Assembly (NCBI GenBank): GCA_944989445.1
Contig: CALYLW010000322.1
Span: 217,723-281,722 of the forward strand
Direction of reading: 5' to 3'
Length of the DNA stretch: 64,000 nt
Source: Ampullaceana balthica
Lineage: Eukaryota; Mollusca; Gastropoda; Lymnaeidae
A program made the position numbers and the translations under genes. The notes beneath the pieces are model-generated. The model saw only the letters and a list, made by a program, of their open reading frames with translations, was not told the origin of the DNA and searched no databases. Each line of letters begins with the position of its first letter. Within the stretch, counting starts at the first letter, position 1. Shown here one piece after another: positions 43,101-57,900 of this stretch.

Positions 43101-46100
43101 GCACAATCAAAGGACTTTGTGAAACATATTAGACTATTCAATAATTTGTTTGCCATGACTTCCTTCAAGTCTAATGTTGTCGTGAATAATGGGTGGACAC
43201 CAACATTCAAGGTCAAAGGCCAAGTGTACTACCATCCTGGACCTCTTCATCCAGTCAATGCTGTAGACCGCAAATATCTCCAGATTTACTTCTTGGGAGA
43301 AGATGATCAAGTGCAAAGACGACAGGATTTGCTTGACAGTCCTGTTGACAGAAACATTGTCCTCAAACTGCAAAGAATGCTATATCAGCATAACAGCTAT
43401 GTGCGGTCATTTAAAATGGCTGCTGAGATTATGGATAACACTCAAGTGGACTACAAAATCAAAATTTCTGGCAAGGCACCATTAAAGGAACACAAAGGCA
43501 GATTCAATGCACCATCTGTTAGTGATTGCTGGAGAGCTAGGTGATCGTAGGGACATTGTGCTGCATTCAAGAAGTTGCTCACAAATGCCACTTCAAAGGA
43601 TTCAAGACACTAACAGGTCATATGATCCACTTCAGTACCCTCAGCTATTTGTTCAAATCATATGGCTATGATTTGAACATAAATGATGTAAACAAGGCCA
43701 CAAGCAATGCATATCGCATGATGCAAAGAGTCAACGAATTTAATACACTCCTGAGATGCCCACACCTTTTCCAGCAATACATAGTTGATATGTATGCTAA
43801 GGTTGAGAATGAGAGATTGCGTTTCATCAGACTCAACCAAACAAAACTTAGAGCTGAGGAATATGGTGTACTATTAGAGGCAGTAAGGAATGACAACAAT
43901 TTGTCTTCTGAAAATCTTGGCAAATTAGTGGTGCTGCCTTCATCCTTCAGTGGAGGGCTCCGTTACATGCATGAATATGCACAGGATGGAATGACCTATG
44001 TACGTCATAGAGGCACAAGTATCAAGTAGATTTGCAAGTATGTTACTAAGGGAAGTGATGCAGCCATGTTTGCTGTTGCAAATGAAATGCCGAACAGGCT
44101 TGATGAGGTTACAAATTATCAACAAGGACGATACATTAGTAGCAGTGAGGCAGTGTGGCGCCTGCTTAACTTTCCAATCCATCAAAGGTATCCAACAGCT
44201 GTTCACTTGGCAGTACATCTTGAAGGAGGCCAAGGAGTATACTATAAACCAGGACAGCCAACAGCACATTTGACAGACACTCCACCAAAGACTACATTAA
44301 CAGCCTTTTTTGATCTTCGAAAAACAGATCCTCTTGCAAAAACATTGCTGTATTCTGAAGTACCTAGACATTTTCGCTGGGATGCAAGTCAAAAGGTCTG
44401 GCAAATCCAAAAAAAGGTCTTGCAGACTTCCCGGGATATGTGACAGACAATACCTTGGGAAGAGTGTACACTGTGCATCCTTACAACAGAGATGCATTTC
44501 AGATGGGCCTTCTGTTGCACCATATTCGGGGACCTATTTAATTTGAAGATCTCAAAACTGTTATTGTGAGAGATGAGGATGGTGACATCCTTGAAATTAA
44601 GCCATGCAGCACATACACTGTTAAATGTACCATTTTATTGCATGCAAGTAAACAGTTTTGTACGCTTCTACAGAAAACCTTATTTTAAACCAGGGATAAG
44701 CCGGGTACTTGCCCCTAGTAAATAATATATAAAATTCATTTTAATTATTTTATTTTATTAAAAAAATTCTCTTTTCACAATTTAACGACAATAACTATTA
44801 TATCTGAAAACAAAATGTATTGTTTAATTAATTACATTATTTTGTATAATTTGGTTTTACATGCCAAAAAGTATATTTATTTAAATAGAATAGCAGTTGA
44901 CACATTAAATTACATGTCGATCTTTTTAACAATTTCAAAAGAAAGTGTGGGTTTTTTTCAAAACTGTTTGATAATTTATATAGCGCTGTATCCCAGTAAG
45001 GACCGGGCTCACAGCGCTTTACATGGAGATCATAACATACATATAATAATTAAATAACCATTCATACCATAATCCTATATAATAAAAGGACAACTTCTGT
45101 CCCGTCATCGATAGCGATTGGTCCCTCAAACACATATGACTCCTACACTCCTACAGCCTATCATATTGAACACGTTTGCGCGGAGGTTCAAAATGAGTTA
45201 TTTTTGGTGCAGTATTTCTTCCAAGACTTTATTTTGAGTTATGCGCCACGATTTATAGTAAAAAACTCTGTTTTTACGAGTTATTTATTTTAACTATATG
45301 AAAAATATTTTTGACGTGATGCACATGTATGCCGGTCGAAACGGCTGTTGGAGGGGAATTACTACATGCCAACGAACGGTGGCGGAACGACCTTGGAAGG
45401 GCTTTGTTGCTCGTATTTTAATAACATAATATATTGACCAGAAACATAACTGATGTTGTGTTGAAGAATTTAAATCGTTTTTAAAGTTGTTTTTTGACAC
45501 TTTGGTGACATTTTCTAATCTCAAACAACAATTTAAAATCCAATCAATAATCTTTTTATTATTACTAGATTTTATTTAAGTCACACTGTTTGTATGTTGT
45601 ATTTTCCGTCAAATCTTGTAACGTAAATTAAACCATTTCTAATGGTCCTAATGATCTTAAACTTTTACCACAGATATATATTGGATGACAATGCATTGTT
45701 TAAAAATTTCAGATCGATCGAATGTACCGTTAATTAAATCAATGCATTTTTAGTTTATCTCTATTTATCACATGTATCCGTCTGGTCAAGTTGACATTCA
45801 CGTGCCGAGTTAACACCGTGACCACATCCGCGTGGTATTATATTAAAATGTTGGGTGGGCGCTTATGAGGTGTTTGGTATAAAAAATAAATATAGGTAAC
45901 AAAAAGATTTTTTTTTAATCACTTTTTTATACGTGAACTAAAAAGAAGAAAATAATTTAAAACTTATAAGTTCAAGTACTTTGATTTAATATGACTACAA
46001 AACTATCAACTGCAAAATATCGTGGGGCATTCAAAAGGCTGCGAAACATAAGTAAAAATTTATATGAATATTAATTAACATTAAAATGTTCACTACTTGG

Positions 46101-49100
46101 ATCCTATACATGCTACTATCATATTATTTAGAAGCACCCCACGCTTTAAAGTGCAGTGGATAGGTTTACGGATTTCACCTGTAATCATAGTAATTTTTTA
46201 TTTTCTTCTTTTTAGTGCACTTTCTATTTGTAAATAAAAGCATGTCCTTTTTTAAAGATATATTTTTTAAACTATATTTTTTTTTGAAATTCATTGTAAC
46301 AGACACAGTGTCAGGAAAACGGACTTGTACTTGCACGCATTTATTCAAATTCACAGCTTCGGGAAATAGCAAAGAGATTTAAAAAGACTTTTGGTAAGTA
46401 ATATTTTGCAATTTATAATTTTAATAAAAATCTTGATAAGAAAGATTAAAATATTTTTAGTTTAATAAAGATCTTGGTAACAACGAGTAAAATAATTGTA
46501 AATTTACTAAAAACTCATGGTAATTAATTAAATTGTATTTATTATACTGATTTCATTTAGTATACAACTATAAACACAGCATTTTAATAATATGTTACAA
46601 CTTGAGTGCATTTATTTAAATCGTTTCTGTATTATAGACAACAGATGGAGTGCAATAATTAAAACCGTGTGTTATATGACATCATTTCCCCTCAATGGAC
46701 GATTGCTTTGAATCCAGCTCCTCTCCACCCACCCACATTTCTTCTAGCCCTTCTCAATTCACTCCTAGATGTGAGTGTTTTTCCCGCAGCTTGTTTGCCC
46801 TCATGTACCTTTGACCGCCAGAGGGTGCGCTCCTCAGGAATGGCCCCCCACTTACCTTTGACCGCCAAAAGTTGCGCTCCTCAGCAATGGCTCCCCACAT
46901 ACCTTTGACCGCCAGAAGGTGCGCTCCTCAGGAATAGCTCCACACGTACCTTTGACCGTCAGAGGCTACGCTCCTCAGCAATGGCTCCCCACATACCTTT
47001 GACCGCCAAAAGGTGCACTCCTCAGCAATGGCTCCCCACGTACCTTTTACCGCCAGAAGGTGCGCTCCTAAGCAATGGCTCCCCACATACCTTTGACCGC
47101 CAGAAGGTGCGCTCCTCAACAATGACTCCCCACATACATTTGACCGCCAGAAGTTGCGCTCCTCAGCAATGGCTCCCCAAATACCTTTGACCGCCAGAAG
47201 GTGCGCTCCTCAGCAATGGCTCCCCACGTACCTTTGACCACCAGTAGGTGCGCTCCTCAGCAATGGCTCCTCACATACCTTTGACCGCCAGACGGTGCGC
47301 TCCTAAGCAATGGCCACCCACGTACCTTTGACAGCTAGAAGGTGCGCTCATCAGCAATGGCTCCCCACGTACCTTTGACCACCAGAAGGTGCACTCATCA
47401 TCAATGACACCCCACGTACATTTGACCGTCAGATGGTGCGCTCCTCAGCAATGGCTCCCCACGTAACTTTGACCGAGAGAAGGTGCGCTCCTCAGCAATG
47501 GCTCCCCCACATACCTTTGACCGCCAGAAGGTGGGCTCATCAGCAATGACTCCCCACGTACATTTGACCACCAGAAAGTGCGCTCCTCAGCAATGGCTCC
47601 CCATGTAACTTTGACCGCCAGAAGGTGGGCTCATCAGCAATGACTCCCCACGTACATTTGACCACCAGAAAGTGCGCTCCTCAGCAATGGCTCCCCATGT
47701 AACTTTGACCGCCAGAAGGTGCGCTCCTCAGCAATGGCCCCCCACGTACCTTTTGACCGACTGAGGGTGCGCTCCTCAGCAATGGCTCCCCACATACCTT
47801 TGACCGCCAGAAGGTGCGCTCCTCAGCAATGGCCCCCACGTACCTTTGACCGCCAGAAGGTGCACTCCTCACCAATGGCTCCCCACATACTTTTGACCAC
47901 CAGAAGTTGCGCTCCTCAGCAATGGCTCCCCCACATACATTTGACCGTCAGAAGGTGCGCTCCTCAGCAATGGCTCCCCACGTAACTTTGACCGCCAGAA
48001 GGTGCGCTCCTCAGCAATGGCCCCCCCACGTACCTTTGACCGCCAGAAGGTGCGCTCCTCAGCAATGGCCCCCACGTACCTTTGACCGCCAAAGGTTGCG
48101 CTCCTCAGCAATGGCCCCCCACGTACCTTTTGACCGACCGAGGGTGCGCTTCTCAGCAATGGCTCCCCACGTACCCTTGACCGCCAAAAGGTGCGCACCT
48201 CAGCAATCGCCACCCACGTTGTGTTGTTGATGCCCGCTTGTAAATTGTATTTCTTACAGATGTTCTTGTAGGGCAGGCAAGAGTGACATTTTGTCTTAGG
48301 ACCAGTTGCAGGCTTGTTCTATATTATATACTAGAAAGAAACTCAAAAATAATAATATTAATGAGTATTTAAACGCTATTTCCAACAAGGAATTCCGATT
48401 TTTTATCAAGGGAAATCATTCCAGATTACATTAAAATTCGATTCAAATAAGTAATTGTGAAAGTAATAATAATAATAATAATAAAATAATATTTTATATA
48501 GCGCTGTATTCCAGCAAAGAGCCGGGCTCAAAGTGCTTTACATGGGGAAAACACACTATAACGTCATATCCCCTCCAGCTACATCACACCAAGAATGTGT
48601 CAATATAATGTGAACCACGCAACAATCTAACATAAGCATTCACAAAGCACGAACACCCCATTAACTATCACTCTACATTACATTAAAAGTCATTTCAAAT
48701 CAATAATTTTGATACTAAACAAAACAATTGTTTTCAAAAATTGCTTCTAAACTTACGAGAGTCGAACGAAAAGTGATTTTTGAAAAATTCCTTCTCCAAC
48801 ATTGTTCTAAATATTATTACCTCTTGTTAGACGTTTGTTTCAACCTGAGTGATGTTATGGTTGGCAAGCAACTGACAAAATACTGATATTTTTCGGTTTA
48901 TGTTTGGGATTTTCCAGGAAATCCAGTAAACATTTTCGGTATTTGTTTGGCCGTTGCACATCCTTGGAACCTCCTTAGCATATTTGCCAAGGCCGGAACC
49001 CTCTGTCTGGTATTGTTCAGGAGGATTTGCATGTGCAAGCGCTACAGACATTTCGAATCTATAAATGCAATTTTTCCAAAGGAAATTGCGTTAAAAAAAG

Positions 49101-51908
49101 CTCGCTGTACACGAAGAACACTATGATTACGTTAGATTAGTTTAACCCTAGATAACATTTCTGAAAGATGTAACAAAACGTAACAATGACTGTTGGAAAA
49201 GTTCAATATGGCGACTAGGGATATCGTATTTTTTAAAACTATTTGCCGTATTCGAATAGTTTGGAAAAGAATGTTTCCGGATTCCGGATTTGGATATCTC
49301 CAGATTTAGGTGTAAGAGCTAAGGTGGTTTATTTTAATACTATCTATTTAGTATTTAATAGTATATATTAAAATATTTTTTATCCAACATATGAGGAGTA
49401 TGTGCTATTTACAATGACAATCTGTGACACTGTCAATGTCAAAAATTAACATTTTACAATGAATTGAATGAACGAACGTAAACGAAGTTCAGCGATCTGT
49501 GCATTGTGTACCTTGTGTTTTCTTGAGTGTGTAGTGTGGTGTACACGAAGTTGTAATCTAGGGCCATAATAAAAACTGCTCTTTTATTCAGACGACTTTA
49601 GCTTATTTTGCCGTTAGTTGACTACGTTTGTTATTTTAAGAAGGAAAGTAATATCTATATTTGTAACTTTTTAACTTAATACTTTTTCTCGTATGGAAAT
49701 TGTTTTGTTATATTTTGCATGGATTCGAATGATTTTATGAACAATGCTTTTTAGTTTGTTTATTATGTTCTATATTAATAATTTAATGTATCACTTAATT
49801 TGTTATTTACCTTATTTTTATAATTGTAATATTCACAATAGACTACCGTCTAAATTATAAGTCTGAATAAGAAATAAAACGTGAGACAAGCAAATATTTA
49901 TGTGTAAGTTCGCAAGTCAAATCAGTATTGCCATCACCATTTAAAGTTAACTTTTGAAAAATTAACGATTAATTAATCTTTCCTTTCGATTAAAACCCAA
50001 AATTAAAAGTCATGATGTCATAAGTAACACTTATTAAAAGTTCTTGTTGAAAATCTAAATATCACTGGAATGTCTCATTAACATGTCATCTTTTAACCAA
50101 CTACGAAAAAAGACAAGTGTGTTGACCTTATTTGATACAAGTGATCAGCGGGTCTAATTGGCTATTTAACAAGCCAAGCTGAACAATCATTCACATTGAA
50201 CTGAGGTAACTGGTATGCGCAAAACGGTCTTGGCAAGGAATGGCATTATCGGATATCGGTGTTCATTAAGTTTACACCAGTGTAGAGGGTTAATAGATTC
50301 AGGAAATTTAATCTCCATTTATTTGTAACGCAATAATTCATAAGAAGAGCTCTTGTCATTTTCTGTCTCTGAGTCAGACTCCATTACTGCAATTAGCTTA
50401 ATACGCTTTTCATTTTGTTTGACAAGTAGACGAAATGTTAGAACCATGGTAGTGGTAGGCAAACTTTATCAACATTTTGAACCTTCCCATCAGTCAATAT
50501 TTTAAAACAAAATGTTGTGTAAGCATCAGGAAATTTCTTATTATTCATCTGCCGTTATTTTTGTTTACTTTTTGACTTCCAATTAATCGTTAAAAATAAT
50601 TAAATTGTAACATTTTTTACGATCTATATAGAAATTATTCATTAATTTTGGCAGCCCTAATATACATACAATTTACTTTGTATATGTTCCTTCGTAACAC
50701 TATGTAACATTTTAGAAAAAACACTGTTAAAACAAAAAGCCTTAAAAAAAAGTACGGCACAAAAAATAACTATTTTTGAACATCCACATAATATTGTTCA
50801 ACATAGAAATGAGATTTAAATTTTCGCTATTTGTCTCTACATTGTCTGATTATTTACTACTAGACGCCCCGCGGCGTAGCATACGCCGCAGACTTGCTCA
50901 TGGAGAGTGCAAAGAAAGTGGAGAAATAACGGACACAAACTACAGCACGAAGAAATCAAAACAACGCGAGTGAACGTCGGTTTGGGGGGGAGGGGACTGC
51001 CAACTCATTGTTGGTTTCGAGACGTTTGCAGGCGAAATTCGGTATACCCCTAACTTCTATTAAGTCAGCTATAAAACGATAATCGGTTTAAAATCAGAGT
51101 TACATAATCGATAATTGGTTAAAAAAAACAACAACACGGAATGCAAAACCCTAAACATGACTAACCCTCGCTAGGGTCGGCCAATCACAATTTATGTTTA
51201 AGGGATGGTAGTATTAAATGGGAGGCGGGTAACAACAACCTTAGTGTGCTTGTCTCCATGTTTACTCGCTATTCTTTACTTACTTTGTGCTGCTTTTTGT
51301 GTCTGTACGTTCATCCCCCCCCCCAATCAGTTCTTTGCACTGTCTATTATGAGCAAGTCAGCGGCGTATGCTACGTCGCGGGTCTCTCCAGAGTTCCTTC
51401 TTTTCATTCACTCACAGTCGTTTGCCCAAACCCATCCCATTTCGACAACTGGATCTTTCAGGAAGTCTTCACCCGTAACTAAATCATTAGCGGCGTATGC
51501 TACGCCGCGGGTTCAGCTATTGTTAGCAATAAAGAGGTAAACGAACGGGCACATACAGACACTTTTAAAAAAAATGTATTTACTGGGATTTGAACCCAGG
51601 ACCATCTAGGTATGAGACGGACGTGATAACCAGTACACTACAAATCTCACATTTACTGTGAAGGAACAATGCAAGTAAACGCAAGTGCATTGTTGCCACC
51701 CACTCCCCCCTTTTGTTCATTTCATCACACCACGCTTTCCAACAGTGTTTAGTTGACCCGAGCGAGGGTCATTCGTCATGCTCAGTTGCACATACTTGCA
51801 GCTTGCTTGCCTCTCGTGGTCCCATGAAGAGAATTATATATGTAGATATGGTAATAAAATCAATTGACATTTTTTTTTAAACTTACGTCTTTTTTTTTAC
51901 GGGTAATA

Positions 51909-51943
<35 letters not shown>

Positions 51944-54900
51944 CCTAATGTGGCTAAAAATGAATTAATTACGACAACAGACAAACTACACAGTTAATGA
52001 AATACTACATGAATGAAGGTTGCACAATATATAATTTAAAAAACGCGAATATTTATTTTCCAAAGTAAAAAAATTAAAATTACAGATTTAGAGTGACTGA
52101 AGAAGAACCGGACACAATTGCTGGTTCTGAAACTTGGTTAAACCCAACAATTATCAGAAGGAATGTTAATAAAAGCAACTTAAATTTTTTTAGAAAAGAT
52201 AGGTCAAAAAGTGGTGAAGGAGTTCTACTTGCAATAAAATCAACTATAATAGCTGTAGACATTGCACTACGAACAAATCTTAATATTGAGTCTCTTTTTG
52301 GTAAACCAGTTACACTGAACTCAGCACCACTTATTGTAGGCTGCAGATACAGACCACAGACCTGTTACACTGAACTCAGCACCACTTATTGTAGGCTGCA
52401 GATACAGACCACAGACCTGTTACACTGAACTCAGCACCACTTATTGTAGGCTGCAGATATAGACCACAGACCAGTTACACTGAACTCAGCACCACTTATT
52501 GTAGGCTGCAGATATAGACCACAGACCTGTTACACTGAACTCAGCACCACTTATTGTTGGCTGCAGATACAGACCACAGACCAGTTACACTGAACTCAGC
52601 ACCACTTACTGTAGGCTGCAGATATATACCACAGACCAGTTACACTGAACTCAGCACCACTTATTGTAGGCTGCAGATACAGACCACAGACCTAAAATAT
52701 ATGAAGGATCTTTGTAGTCAACTAACATTCAAAAAAGAAAATAATAAAACGCTGAGTATGGGGAGATGAGGCTTTAACCTTCAGGATATAAATTGAAACA
52801 GCTGTGCAATAGATAACTACAAAACTATTTAAGAAATAAACGAACACTTCATAGACACCTAGCACCAAAAACCTAGAACAAATAGTCACAAAAGCTACAA
52901 GCAAAAATAAAACACTAGATTTTATATCAACAAATTGAGCAAGACGAGTGATAGATTGCGAAATAATTTCTGGACTGTCCCAATGCAATGAAAACTAAAA
53001 TATGTAGGATACCTAGAAGAATAATCTATCTATAGAATAAATATAATTTAATAAAATTAAACCAAACAGCTGCTAATTTGGAAAAAAAAATTCCTATGTA
53101 GATTTAAAATAAATATTCCAGAAGAAGAAATTAAGAAATATACAAACAGATCAAAATCTATGATGGATGAGAAAGTTTAAAAAAACAAACTAGCATCAAT
53201 TAAAACTAACAAATGCTGGTTTAATTCTAAATTATAAAGAAAATATTTGCAAAATAAAAAACAACTCTATTTTAAAAATTTTAAGCTACCAATTTAAGAA
53301 AGGATACAAAAATACTAAACAATTAAGGGATACCAAAAATACATAAAGATTAAACACTTGACACAAAACTTAGTCGAGTACTCCAAAATGAATATATATA
53401 GTAAACTAATTAATTGAGTTTCACATGATAGGTTTTTCCTAAAGTTGAAGTCGTCATTGGACATTACGTTTGTCCAGGGGATTATCTATTTTACGATGTA
53501 TTATGTGTTCTATATGTTTACATATGATACTAGTAATTCAATAGTTTATCACTTAAGCAAACATAATGTCCTTTGTCCACATCAACACAGCTTTAGGAAA
53601 AACCGATCATGTGAAACACACTTAATTGGTCTAATATGTTATCTGTCAGAAGGCTTAGACAATAATAATAAAATAAAATGACAAGACTTCTCAAAAGCAT
53701 TTGACAAAGTCACCCACTTTAGTGTACTCAAAAAACTTAATTACTTTGGAATCTAAGGTCCCTTAAAATGCCTTACATCACGGGATCCAAGATTTCTATT
53801 TGGGTAAAGAGCGAATTGTTGTAATTAATGGATCTTAATCAGCACAAATAAAGGGTAACTCAGGTGTTAATAAAGTAGCTGCTACAGGACCGTTACTCTT
53901 TTTAAATTATGTAAATGAATTACCCAACAACATCTCAACAGGAAGAAAAGTTAGGTTATTTGCTAATGATTGTATAATCTATAGAGCAATTAAATCAGAA
54001 CAAGACAGAAAAACCCAGGCCAATTGATATTTCACACGTCGACTATACGTGAAGGCGTTGGTGTTTTCCCCACGTTCCGAGGCCAACTCAGAATTTATTG
54101 ATAAGATTTATGCGCATCTGTCCACCCAACATCGGTGTGGGTGCAGAGAAGACGGGGAGAGGGGAGCGTTAGGTCGTGCAGGGCTCGTCCTACTATAAAA
54201 TCCTACAATGTGATACACCTTGTTCACCGTAAGTCCCCTATGATTATAGACACACTGCCATGTTAACATTATAAAGCCACGTTATTAAAAAATAACAGAG
54301 AAATTCTCTCTTTTATTAGTGATTACCTATCAATTGTTTCGGTTCATCTTATTTTATTGTTGTGTAGCTGAACCATGATATGTCGAGCCCTTAAGAGGGC
54401 AAAATTAAAATGTGTGTTATCAATAATTTTAGTATTGTCTCTAAGCAATAAAAGGTTGCGTCAAGTTTCCATTCGTACCATGAGACTTGGTTGTGTTCTT
54501 AAGAACGACTAGTATTTCTAAAATATAAAAATCTCTATTTTCAATATATAAGTAATAACCATTCAGTGCAATTTTAACTATAATGATAAACGCCATAATT
54601 GTTTTAAGATAAATTTCTATTTTGACTGCGTATCTTCATTGTCGACAGGAGCTAACGTCCAAACCGAATTGTGGGTAGGAGCCAGTGCTTTTGAACATGA
54701 AAGGCGTTTCATGTGGTTAGCTGACAACATGGAACTTGAGGAAAAATCTTCTCTTTGGGAAGAAGGAGAACCAAACAATAAGTATTATTTTGAAGATTGC
54801 GTCGAAATAAGCGCAAGTGATAGGCTGAGTGATACCACTTGTGCCATTGAAAAGAGGTTTCTCTGCATGTCAGTGCAAGACGGTAAGAATTTCAAATAAT

Positions 54901-57900
54901 AAAAATAATATTTTCAAAAATTAAAGTATTATAGAAATGTAATAATGCTACGTAAAACCACATGCATTAGCCAAAGGTCTTTCTCATTAAAAGACAATAA
55001 ACAACAACAAATAAGTAAATAAATTAGAAAGATTATGCTCCTAGGGAGTACTTGTGTTTTTATCGGAATTTGTAGAGTTATAAGTTGTGTGATTAGTTAG
55101 AAGTTGTGTGATTAATTAGAAGTTGTGTGCAGTGATTAGTTAGAAGTTGTGTGATTAGATACAAGTTGTGTGATTAGTTAGAAGTTGTGTGCAGTGATTA
55201 GTTAGAAGTTGTATGATTAGTTATAAGTTGTGTGATTAGTTAGAAGTTGTGAGCAGTGAATAGTTAGAAGTTGTGTGATTAGTTAGAAGATGTGTGATTA
55301 GTTAGAAGTTGTGTGCAGTGATTAGTTAGAAGTTGTGTGCAGTGATTAGTTAGAAGTTGTGTGCAGTGATTAGTTAGAAGTTGTGTGATTAGTTAGAAGT
55401 TGTGTGATTAGTTAGAAGTTGTGTGCAGTGTTTAGTTAGAAGTTGTGTGATTAGTTAGAAGTTGTGTGATTAGTTAGACTGTCAGATAAGTTCGAAAGTT
55501 TATGCAGTTATTTGCTTTGGGAATAGTCGAAATATTTGCACAGTGTTCAAGGGTGAGGTATGTTTAGACAGTTTTTGTAATGGCAACTGGTTGAAAGATG
55601 ATGTCATAAGTTTAGTTCGGAAATTTTTTTAAAATTGTGTGTGTCATTATCATTATATTCAGTCTTGTTGCAGTCGTTGAGGGGGGGGGAGCATGAACAC
55701 ATCATCAGACGATCTTCACATTTGACTATCTTGAACGGCGGCCAATAATTCATGCAACCTCATCTCTCACCATACCTCTCTGTTGTAATCTCATCTCTCA
55801 CCATATCTCTATGTTGTAATCTCATCTCTCACCATACCTCTATGTTGTAATCTCATCTCTCACCATACCTCTATGTTGTAATCTCATCTCTCACCATACC
55901 TCTATGTTGTAATCTCATCTCTCACCATATCCTCTATGTTGTAATCTCATCTCTCACCATATCTCTATGTTGTAATCTCATCTCTCACCATACCTCTATG
56001 TTGTAATCTCATCTCTCACCATACCTCTATGTTGTAATCTCATCTCTCACCATACCTCTATGTTGTAATCTCATCTCTCACCATATCCTCTATGTTGTAA
56101 TCTCATCTCTCACCATACCTCTATGTTGTAATCTCATCTCTCATCATAACTCTATGTTTTAATCGCATCTCTCAACATACCTGTATGTTGTAATGTTGTA
56201 ATATCAAGTCTCACCATACATCTATGTTGTAATGTTGTAACCTCATCTCTCATCATACCTCTATGTTGTAATCTCATCTCTCACCATACATCTATGTTGT
56301 AATACCCACAACGCCGCTGTCGACCTTTTCGCCGACCCTTTTCTAAAGTGCAGGATGATTTTTTTCGGGCTGTCATGCATGGACCAGACTATGCCATGTT
56401 TTTAATTTAGGCTATTATATCCTAGGGTAATAATTGAGGGATAAGAGCGGAATGAATGGGAGAATGTGTGCAACACTGAATGTTATGAAAGGATTTATGA
56501 ACAGTTAAGGATTATGGAGAATCGGAGAATATGTTAGCTCTATAGAAATATAAATGGCTTAAGTATTTTTGACTTGGTTGTAAGGTATTATTTACGGTAA
56601 AATTAAGGTTAGAAATGGTTGAAGGATGTGTGCACTTATTAATGTAACAAATGGAATTATTTGTGTAGTCTTCTGATTAGGAGAGTTTAGGCACGTTTCA
56701 CATTGTATGAGGTTAGGAACAGTTGAGAGATTTTTGTTGTGGTTATGAAAGATGATACAAATATATTTATTGGTTAGGGTTATGAAAGATGTCTATATTT
56801 TTTTGGTGTTTATGAGAGATGTCTGTATTTAGTGTATATCAGAGATGTCTGTATTTGCGTATTTGGTAGGAATTATGAAATATTTCTGTATCAGGGGTTT
56901 TGAAAATGTCTGTATTGATAAGTAATTTTGAAATATTTCTGAATTGGTGTGAGAATGTCAGTATTGCTTTGAGAATGTCAGTATTTTTGTGAGAATGTCT
57001 GTATTGGGTTGAGAATGTATGTATTTGTTTGAGAATTTCTGTATTGATTTGACAATGTCTGTATTAGTGTGAGAATGTCTGTATTGGTGTGAGAATAACT
57101 GTATTGGTGTGAAACTATATGTATTGGTGTGAGAATGTATGTATTGTTGTGAGAATGTCTGTATTGGTATGAGAATGTCTGTATTGGTGTGAAAATTTCT
57201 GTATTGGTGTGAGATTGTCTGTATTGGTTTGATAATGTCATTATTGGTTTGATAATGTCATTATTGCTTTGAGAATGTCTGTATTGGGTTGAGAATGTCT
57301 GTATGCGTTTGAGAATGTCAGTATTGTTGTGAGAATGTGTGTATTGGTGTGAGGATGTCTGTATTGATGTGACAATGTCTGTATTGGTGTGAAATGTCTG
57401 TATTGGTGTGAGAATTATTGTATTGGTGTGAGAATGTCTGTATTGGTGTAAAAATGTCTTTTTTGGTGTGAGAATGTTTTATTAGTTAGACAGTAAGTAG
57501 CTACAAGTTTGTGAATAAATAAGAAAAATATTTTTTTTTAATTTCCTTTTTTTTAAAAGGACAAGTTTCTATTTTCTTCATTTTAGTCCACTTAAAAATC
57601 ATGATTTTTAAAAATCTTTGTTTACCTCTATTTATTATACCAAACACCTCATAAACGCACTCCCAAGGTTTAAATACCACAGGGATGAGATCACGGGGTC
57701 AACTCGGCTCTTGAATGTAAAGAATAGCAGACGAATACAGATTGTATATTGAGATCAACTATAAAATGCATTCATTTAATTACAGTACATTCGATCGATC
57801 TGAAATTTTGAAACAATGCATTGTCATCCAAGATCTATCTGTGCTAAACATTTTGAGAATCATCAGCAGTGGTTTAATTTTACGTTAAAATATTTGTCGG

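Noticed and set aside
46669..48230. Several 64-114 codon frames on both strands
   Set aside because: All lie in the 47-bp array and exist in competing frames on both strands.
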